Below are positions 57,430 to 64,000 of a stretch of DNA of 64,000 nucleotides, one piece after another. Each line of letters starts with the position of its first letter. Position 1 is the stretch's first letter. Below the pieces are notes generated by a model, which saw nothing but the letters and a program-made list of their open reading frames with translations, was not told the DNA's origin and did no database searches. A program made the position numbers and the translations under genes. The stretch covers positions 1,240,001 through 1,304,000 of the forward strand of contig JAGTWJ010000010.1 of NCBI GenBank assembly GCA_020064725.1, given 5' to 3'. The DNA comes from Drechslerella dactyloides. Its lineage: Eukaryota; Ascomycota; Orbiliomycetes; Orbiliales; Orbiliaceae.

Positions 57430-60400
57430 ATGCGCAGCACAACCTACGTGGGACCAGTAACATCACTGGCATTTCTCGATGGCAACCTCCTCGCCGCCGG
57501 CCATGGATCATACCTGAAGCTATTCAAATATACTTTCGATGACTCGAAATTTGTACTTGAATGGCGCAAGCAGGTATTTAAGAGAGAGCGTATCCAAGGA
57601 ATACAATTTAGCCTGGCGGACATCCAAGCAGACGAATCTCAGGCTGCAGAGACCCGCGCGCTGCTTTGGGGTGGGAAACGATTTCAAATTATCTCGCGAA
57701 GCGGTCTGCTGGATCCAAATTCCAGCATCGACTGCGAGGATGAGATACCCACACCGGACTGGATCCTTCATGCGACGTTCCTGCGTCCAGAAGACAACGT
57801 AGCAGAAATCGCCATCATTACTGCGCATAATACTATTCTCAAGTATCGACATGACATTCGCATCCCGCTCGCTCAGCGATTCCGCTCCTACCCTAGTCCT
57901 GAGCGGTGTCTTCTGTACTCTGCGTACATTACCTTGGATCACACCGCAGCTGCTTCGAATACCCTATTAGCCTTAGCTGGTACCGTCTTTGGAGAAGTCT
58001 TGCTCTGGAAACTTGACCTTTCAAAGCCCGCGGTCGAGAAGACGCCGTTGATAGCGCGGTATCTATCGCATGAAGGCTCAGTATTCGGCGTATCAGTCTC
58101 GCGGGACCTCGTTTATACTGCCAGCTGCAGTGACGACCGAACTATTCAACTGTGGGATATAAGCGAATCCAAAGGCAACCAGTCCAACGAAGTCTGCAAA
58201 GTGGTGAAGAGTCCACTAGCGGTGGGCTGGGGCCATCAGGCACGGATCTGGGGCGTCCACTTTCTGGAGCCCAGCAATGGGAACGTGAGGCTCATCAGCT
58301 ATAGTGAGGATCTCACTGCAAAAATATGGTCGTTCGACCGTGCAAGCTCCAAGAAGTCTCTTGTCTGTGTGCAGACGTGCAAGAGTTTGCATTCCGCCAG
58401 TGGCAAGAATATCTGGAGTTTGGCAGTCAGGCCGTCTGAAGACGTATTTGTCACAGGGGGTGCAGATAGTGGAATCGCATCATGGAGGATTGACAATGCT
58501 GCTCGTGTGGACAAAACCAGTGAAGGTCTGCCGGAAGAGAAAGCTTCGTGGACATCAATAACGGAGACCGTGTTCGATCTCGCCGAACTTTTCCCGCCTG
58601 CGAACCCACCAACGGGCAAGAAGGCAGTTAAGGAAGAGCCGCTCAAATACGTTGCTTTGGGAGATCACTCCTACCTCGTAACAACCTCATTCGGTTGCCT
58701 TCGGCATTGCGACTTATCCATGCCTGCGGGAAAACAATGGACACAACTTGGTTTATGGCCGCAGATAAGAAACTCTGCAGCATTCGGCGCCGGAAAGTCC
58801 TACCATGACGGTATGTGTAAATATACCGTCGGCCTGGCAGATAACGAGGGGAAGCTACTGTTTTTACAGTGTGGCGAGAGTGCCCTCGATACCACTGCTA
58901 CGGATCAGGAAATGCACGACTGGGTTCAGATATGTAACAGCCGGCCGTCGGATATCGTCTTCTCCGAATGCTCTCTCCGCGATTCAAAGAGCGTATACGC
59001 TGCTGTCACAACATTCCGAGCCGATGAGCCAGTCAGACTATTGCGTTTGACAACCACGGAGCGAAAGCCGATTGTGCAAATGATATGGCAGCTATTGCAG
59101 CCCGACACTTTCCCCATAACCACAATCCTAGTCGTCAAGCTCGATGACCGGCAAGTCTGTCTTGCTGGTTCACGCCACGGCGCCTTTGCACTCTACGATA
59201 TTTCTGAGGGAGAGGAGGGGACCGTATTCCATCCGGTGCGAGTATGGCGGCACGTTCACGACGACGACTCAGTAACTTCCATGTCCCACCAGCCATCCCA
59301 TATAACCTCACCTGCTCATAACGGCAACATATACCACCTGAATATCATCTCCACCGGCCGCAGTGGCGCCTGCAGATTCCACAAACTCTCGATCGACAGT
59401 TTAAATGCCCTCTACACCCTCGACGAAACAAATGTCGTCTACCCAGCCGCCACTCCCCGCCTAGAGAATCACCACAGCATACGCTCACCAAATACGGATG
59501 AATCCCACGAGATCTTGTCCGGCTTCCGCGGCCGCGATTTTGTCCTTTGGAACCAAACCCTTGGCATTGAAGCCGTAAGCTTCGATTGTGAAGGCGGTCA
59601 TAGAAGCTGGGATTTCAGCTTCGCTCAGAATACATCAAGATCGGATACCGGCCTGTTCGTGTTCTCCAAGTCAAAGAAATGCCATGCCGTCCGCTTCGCG
59701 AATGTAACACACGACCCGCTGATTCAAACACCATTTCACGGACGAGAGATCAAGGCACTCGCTGTATCCCCTGCCGTCTTCAGACCCCCTAATTGCAATA
59801 TTCCCCAACAAGTTATCGCAACGGGGGCAGAGGACACGACAATACGGTTTTCGTATGTTACCCCTGATGCTAGCGAGCTGGTGACTTTGACGACTAGAAA
59901 GTCACATACGACGGGCATTCAGGACCTCGTTTGGTCCTCCTGCGGCGGCTGGCTCTTCTCCTCAGGCAGCGTCGAGGAAGTATACTGCTGGAAAATCAAC
60001 TACGCATCTTCAGCATTCACAGCTATAGCCTCAAATACTGATGCACAAGCCCCAAGAGCCGTCGAGAACTCAAATTCAATTCATACCAGTGCCATTGGGG
60101 TCGTCCGAGAAGCGGTATACGACTTGAGCAACTCCTCTTCATCAGACCTGCGCGTCTGCGGACTAGATGTAGCAACTGTACACGGTTCCGCTGGTGATGA
60201 CAGCCCCCTTGGCTTCCTAGTTGGCATGGTCCGCTCAGACTCATCGATAAAGTTGGCGTTTTACAACGTCCGAGACAAGCGGTTCGTGACGATTATCGAA
60301 GGCGTCTACAAAACGAGCTGCTTGCTGCAGATACGGTTTTGTATTACTGTCACCGGGCGTGTTCTCATGCTCACAGCGGGGACAGACGGACACGTTACCG

Positions 60401-60951
60401 TTTGGGATATTACGGATTCGGTGATTACATGCGGGATAACTGTTATGTCGCAAACGCTGCGTATGGAGGCATTTGCTGAGTTAGATACTCCAGTCAAGCT
60501 TCAGATGGAGCAGCGAGTTCTTTGTCAACAGCTGCATCAGAATAGCGTTAAGACACTCGCAACAGTAGAGATGGACGATGGCAATATCATCTTGCTGACG
60601 GGTAGTGATGATACCGCGATCTGCATCTCTAAACTCGGGATTTCAGCGTCGGGTAGCATCGACATCACGAGCAAGTTGCTAGAACGAGCTCATGCATCCG
60701 CTGTCACGACGATTACCGTCTTATCGGTGACTAAAGATTCGCTCGAATTCATAAGCGCAGGTGTAGACCAGCAGGTGAAAACATGGAAGGTTGGCCTGGG
60801 GGACGATATGAAGGACAGCAGCGTTGTAGCTGTTGAGGACTTCTATGTTGGCATCCCGGACGTTGCTGCAACGGCATTGCTCGTAGCAAGAGATGGAGAA
60901 GCACGGAAGCTTCTTGTTGGAGGAGTAGGCGTTGAAATCCTGGAGATATAG
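57430..60951 (+). CDS. WDR6 / Rtt10 (Trm734)-type WD40 protein
   Basis: One exon of 1173 residues, the size of WDR6-family proteins. In yeast the orthologue Rtt10/Trm734 partners the methyltransferase Trm7 for 2'-O-methylation of the tRNA wobble position, and it also has a link to endosomal recycling. Family marks: YVGPVTSLAFLDGNLLAAGHGSYLKLF at the N-terminus, ERIQGIQF, RALLWGGKRFQII, DWILHATFL, GTVFGEVLLWKLD, YLSHEGSVFGVSVSRD..ASCSDDRTIQLWDI, GHQARIWGVHFL..ISYSEDLTAKIW, KNIWSLAVRPSEDVFVTGGADSGIASW, and late blades such as TGIQDLVWSSCGGWLFSSGSVEEVYCW. The start is the first ATG of the frame. It shares a divergent promoter with BTB gene 4 and converges on RAD2 with about 180 nt between stops. 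Confidence 0.88.
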   Translation: MRSTTYVGPVTSLAFLDGNLLAAGHGSYLKLFKYTFDDSKFVLEWRKQVFKRERIQGIQFSLADIQADESQAAETRALLWGGKRFQIISRSGLLDPNSSIDCEDEIPTPDWILHATFLRPEDNVAEIAIITAHNTILKYRHDIRIPLAQRFRSYPSPERCLLYSAYITLDHTAAASNTLLALAGTVFGEVLLWKLDLSKPAVEKTPLIARYLSHEGSVFGVSVSRDLVYTASCSDDRTIQLWDISESKGNQSNEVCKVVKSPLAVGWGHQARIWGVHFLEPSNGNVRLISYSEDLTAKIWSFDRASSKKSLVCVQTCKSLHSASGKNIWSLAVRPSEDVFVTGGADSGIASWRIDNAARVDKTSEGLPEEKASWTSITETVFDLAELFPPANPPTGKKAVKEEPLKYVALGDHSYLVTTSFGCLRHCDLSMPAGKQWTQLGLWPQIRNSAAFGAGKSYHDGMCKYTVGLADNEGKLLFLQCGESALDTTATDQEMHDWVQICNSRPSDIVFSECSLRDSKSVYAAVTTFRADEPVRLLRLTTTERKPIVQMIWQLLQPDTFPITTILVVKLDDRQVCLAGSRHGAFALYDISEGEEGTVFHPVRVWRHVHDDDSVTSMSHQPSHITSPAHNGNIYHLNIISTGRSGACRFHKLSIDSLNALYTLDETNVVYPAATPRLENHHSIRSPNTDESHEILSGFRGRDFVLWNQTLGIEAVSFDCEGGHRSWDFSFAQNTSRSDTGLFVFSKSKKCHAVRFANVTHDPLIQTPFHGREIKALAVSPAVFRPPNCNIPQQVIATGAEDTTIRFSYVTPDASELVTLTTRKSHTTGIQDLVWSSCGGWLFSSGSVEEVYCWKINYASSAFTAIASNTDAQAPRAVENSNSIHTSAIGVVREAVYDLSNSSSSDLRVCGLDVATVHGSAGDDSPLGFLVGMVRSDSSIKLAFYNVRDKRFVTIIEGVYKTSCLLQIRFCITVTGRVLMLTAGTDGHVTVWDITDSVITCGITVMSQTLRMEAFAELDTPVKLQMEQRVLCQQLHQNSVKTLATVEMDDGNIILLTGSDDTAICISKLGISASGSIDITSKLLERAHASAVTTITVLSVTKDSLEFISAGVDQQVKTWKVGLGDDMKDSSVVAVEDFYVGIPDVAATALLVARDGEARKLLVGGVGVEILEI

Positions 60952-61135
60952 TCCTTCGATATTGCCACTAGCACATACTTAAACTAAGTACTTATTTACA
61001 AAATCATACCTAAGCGCTACATAAATTCTAAATTTATGATACAAGTTAGGCGATATATCGATCGAGGCATTGACCGATACCCTAGGCCTCCAGAAATTGA
61101 AATAAGATGATTAGTTAGACGGATATCAGAGCATG

Positions 61136-64000
61136 CTACTTTGCTCGCCCTCTGCCACGTCCAACGGCTTTTATGGACCTGCCCGCCTTGGCTTTCCGCT
61201 TCGCTTTCGGTTTTACTACTTTCACGACCTCCACATCACTTTCGTCTTCGCTGCTCTCCATATCGCCATTTCCAGTCCCCGTTTTTCTCTTCTTCTTTGC
61301 CCGGGCTTCCCCCGCTCCGCCTGCGGAAACTCTAACCCTCCCATTCAAGCTGACAATACCAAGTGTCTCCTCGTCTGATGACGAGCTCCCATCATCCTTC
61401 TTACTTTCACCGTCCCTTGTCGCACTGATACTACTGCCTTGCCGCTTAATAGACTGACGATGTAAACTCATCAACGCGCTCTCCATCCTTCTGCTCTTAT
61501 TCGCCTCCCTCACCCGGGGTGCAAATGCACCAGCGCCTGTGCCACCACTGAAAAAATTGGTGATGTTGACTTGATTGCCTTCCGTAACCTTGCGATTCAT
61601 GTCGCGAATAACGGGGACGAGAATCTCGTCAGTGCGGTCTGATGTCCACCCAATGGTGGCCATAAGATAGTTGCGCAGACCTTGAAGATCCGGCACGCCC
61701 CATTCGAATGGCGTGGTATCCTTGTCAACTTCCGGGTTGAGGTATGCTGCATCGACGCGGTCATCGGGGAAGCTCATCGGTAGGAAGAGCTTGTCCGATA
61801 GTTTTTTCTGCAATGCGCGTATGTTAGTCACGAAACATCCAGAAATCAGGTAGTCGAGATATTTAGGCTCTTACGAGACTCTTCTTCAACTTTGACCGCT
61901 CGTCTACTGGGTCGTTGAATCCAGATTGAATTTTTGTCCACCACGCCTTGAATTCGTGAAGGGCATCGTCGTCGCCGCCAAACTCCGCGAGGATCTCGAG
62001 CGCTGTTACGGGGCCAACGTTCGGGAGACCTTCCGTATAGTCACTACCCAGCAGATGTGCTAGTCGGATCAACTTTTTCCGATCAAGGCTGTACTCGTTC
62101 TCCAGGTCTGTTGCAAGATAGCACTCAACAAACTTGGCTTGGTTGAACATATTCTTGTATACGCGGGTGCCGCCGAACAGAAATATATCGCTATCATCAG
62201 TCACAATCCCATCGACAAGTCCTAGGTGGACTAGTTCCGCACACTGCGCTTCGGCTTCCATAGGTGCGGTAATGTACGGGATGCCGAACATCTGAAGAAG
62301 TTGCTGGCACTCTTGGATCATGATCTGGGTGACTTCGTCGGCGTCGCGGCGGTCTTTCTTCTGCTGATCTCGCAGGGCACGGAGCTCACGATCATAGTCA
62401 ACGGCGTTTTCAGCAGCGGATCTCAGGTTGAAAGTGGATGCGAAGCGCGCGTGTTCCGCGTTTTCAGCTTCGAGTTGGTGGAGAAGTTGCTCTTCTTCGG
62501 AGTCGAGTCCTGCGTCATATTCCATATCCGCGTCGAGTTGCGCTGAGGTGTCTCCAGGAGCAGCAGGCTGTTGAGTTTCATTGTCGCTAAGTTCCCACTC
62601 TATCTCCTCGTCTTCATCTTGTTCATCCAATCGGGTGGAAACTTGCTCCATACGATCTAGACGTTCCTCGGGGAAGTTGCTCGTCGCAGACGCTGACGTC
62701 ACCGGCTCTTTCGGGTTGAGAACGATATCTACCATTGGAACATCATCATTCTCCTCATCAGACAAGACTACCACATTTGTCGTAACCGGTTGAATAGTAG
62801 TTCTCTCATGGAGCGGTTTAAGATGCTCGGGTATTTGTGCCTTGTTTTTCTCGGCTTCATCATCGCGATCGTAGTCATCTCGTCGGTATCCAGCACTGCC
62901 AGCTTTGAAAGCCGCGTTCTCCTGTGCTGAAAACCAGGGAGGTAGTGTTTCCTCACGCTTCTCGGTTTCGCTCGTTTTGTCTTGTTCACCATTTCGTGAC
63001 CTTTCCTCCTGCAAACGTTTTTCTAGACCTGCAAAGCCGCCTAACTTCATACTTTCGAATGGCAGCAGATTGCTGTCTAGGCTGAAGTCGGTATGTTTCT
63101 CGGATGCCGCGGGGCCGGTGGTGGAGGTTCCTGTGATCGCGTCTTCTAATGTGAACCCCCCATCCTCGAATATGAATGGGTTTGCGGGCTCGACCATGTC
63201 AATCTCCGTAAATTTCGACTTGGCTCTATTCAACGGTTTCACGCTGCCAGAATCATCAGCTGGCAAGACTTGTGCCTTGGGTTGAGCCGGCAGACTTGAC
63301 GGTCTTGCAGAGGAACTTCCTAGGACACTGGAGGACTCGCCAAATTCTGAAAATCGTGGCTTTGAAGGGTTCAAGGGCTGTTCGATAAATTTTGGTTTGG
63401 CTGGGTTCAAGGGCCTTGAGGACAAGCCTGCTTCGTGACCTTCACTTTCCTGCTGCAGCGACGTCCTGATTGCCAATTCGAGGGCCTTCTCTTCTTCTTC
63501 GCCTTCTTTCTTGTCTTTCTCGAGTGACATGGCAATAGCTTTTCGTAGATCATCCTCATCGTCAACAGGATGCTCAAGATCCTGCTCGAATTTGTCGAGA
63601 TCTTCGAATAGTTCGTCATATTCGTTGACGGCATCTTCGAATTCGCTAAGTTCATCGTCCTGGATGAAGACTGGCGCTTTGTCTGAGCCCTTCAGGGCAT
63701 TTTTCTGCTGTTCTTGCTTTGACAGTTTTATCGCTCGTTGGATTTCCCGCTCTTCCGAGGTCTGCCGTCTTTGAGGAAAATTGGAATATGGAGCTCGTGT
63801 CCTCGGCTTCGGCAGTCGATTGAGACCCTCAATCGGAATATCCTCAAACTCGTCCATTTCATCCTCCCAGCCATCGTCATCCTCCTCTTCCTTCTTCTCG
63901 TCCTCGTCTAGAACAATAGCTTTATGTGGTGCTTCGCCCTCTCGAACGCCCTTCTGTCCGACGACACCCAACGCCCACCCACCCTCAGCACCCTCGTTCT
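61136..64000 (-). CDS. RAD2: DNA repair endonuclease Rad2/XPG, 3' part (5' end outside window)
   Basis: Exons (minus) from beyond 64000 to 61875, then 61807-61136, about 930 codons visible. The frame is open to the window edge, so the N-terminal nuclease block and start are missing. Rad2/XPG makes the 3' incision in nucleotide-excision repair. The visible part begins in the long acidic spacer (EDEKKEEEDDDGWEDEMDEFED). It then has the internal nuclease region: PYITAPMEAEAQCAEL and GIVTDDSDIFLFGG supply metal-binding Glu and Asp, and LLGSDYTEGLPNVGPVTALEIL is the helix-hairpin-helix. The phase-0 intron (67 nt) joins SL to KKLSDKLFLP. The tail has FEWGVPDLQGLRNYL, a PIP-box QVNITNFF for PCNA, and Lys/Arg-rich nuclear signals. 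FEN1 and Exo1 lack the long spacer, which excludes them. Confidence 0.95.

Overview
The window is nuclear DNA of a filamentous ascomycete (Pezizomycotina). The evidence is short introns (about 50-150 nt) with GTANGT-type donors and CAG/TAG acceptors, moderate gene density on both strands, and a gene set typical of that group: eisosome Pil1, a DUF3425 bZIP factor, a VBA/Fnx-type vacuolar transporter, homoisocitrate dehydrogenase of the alpha-aminoadipate lysine pathway, and a DUF4246 protein. I cannot name the genus. All gene models below were spliced by eye; exon limits are given in each entry.

Layout. 0-12 kb: a Cys-rich protein with deaminase-like HxE and CxxC motifs, eisosome Pil1, two neighbouring unknown proteins that both start with mitochondrial-type presequences (the second a VapC-like PIN-domain protein), an inverted and frameshifted relic of the PIN gene, and a vacuolar amino-acid transporter of the MFS. 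12-23 kb: a DUF3425 bZIP regulator with long flanks, and a secreted, very repetitive Gln/Arg/Pro protein with a Kex2 site. 23-34 kb is the dense housekeeping block: PRP17 (splicing) and UTP4 (small-subunit processome) converge, followed by a small zinc-finger protein with a PIP-box-like motif, a small three-helix membrane protein with a PPPY motif, and LYS12. 34-44.6 kb is gene-poor and holds at least two decayed genes. 44.6-57 kb is accessory: a coiled-coil F-box-like protein, a DUF4246 protein, and four BTB/POZ proteins that share one intron position. 57-64 kb returns to housekeeping: a WDR6/Rtt10-type WD40 protein and the 3' part of RAD2/XPG, which runs off the right edge.

How the parts may work together. 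PRP17, UTP4, WDR6 and RAD2 are independent core functions (splicing, ribosome assembly, tRNA modification, nucleotide-excision repair). The accessory parts are less ordinary. The PIN-domain gene with its predicted mitochondrial partner and decaying inverted copy, the deaminase-like protein, and the BTB family with C-terminal zinc-ribbon remnants are the best candidates for undescribed biology. The link between the two mitochondrial-type neighbours is inference only. No transposon, tRNA, rRNA or CRISPR array was recognised.
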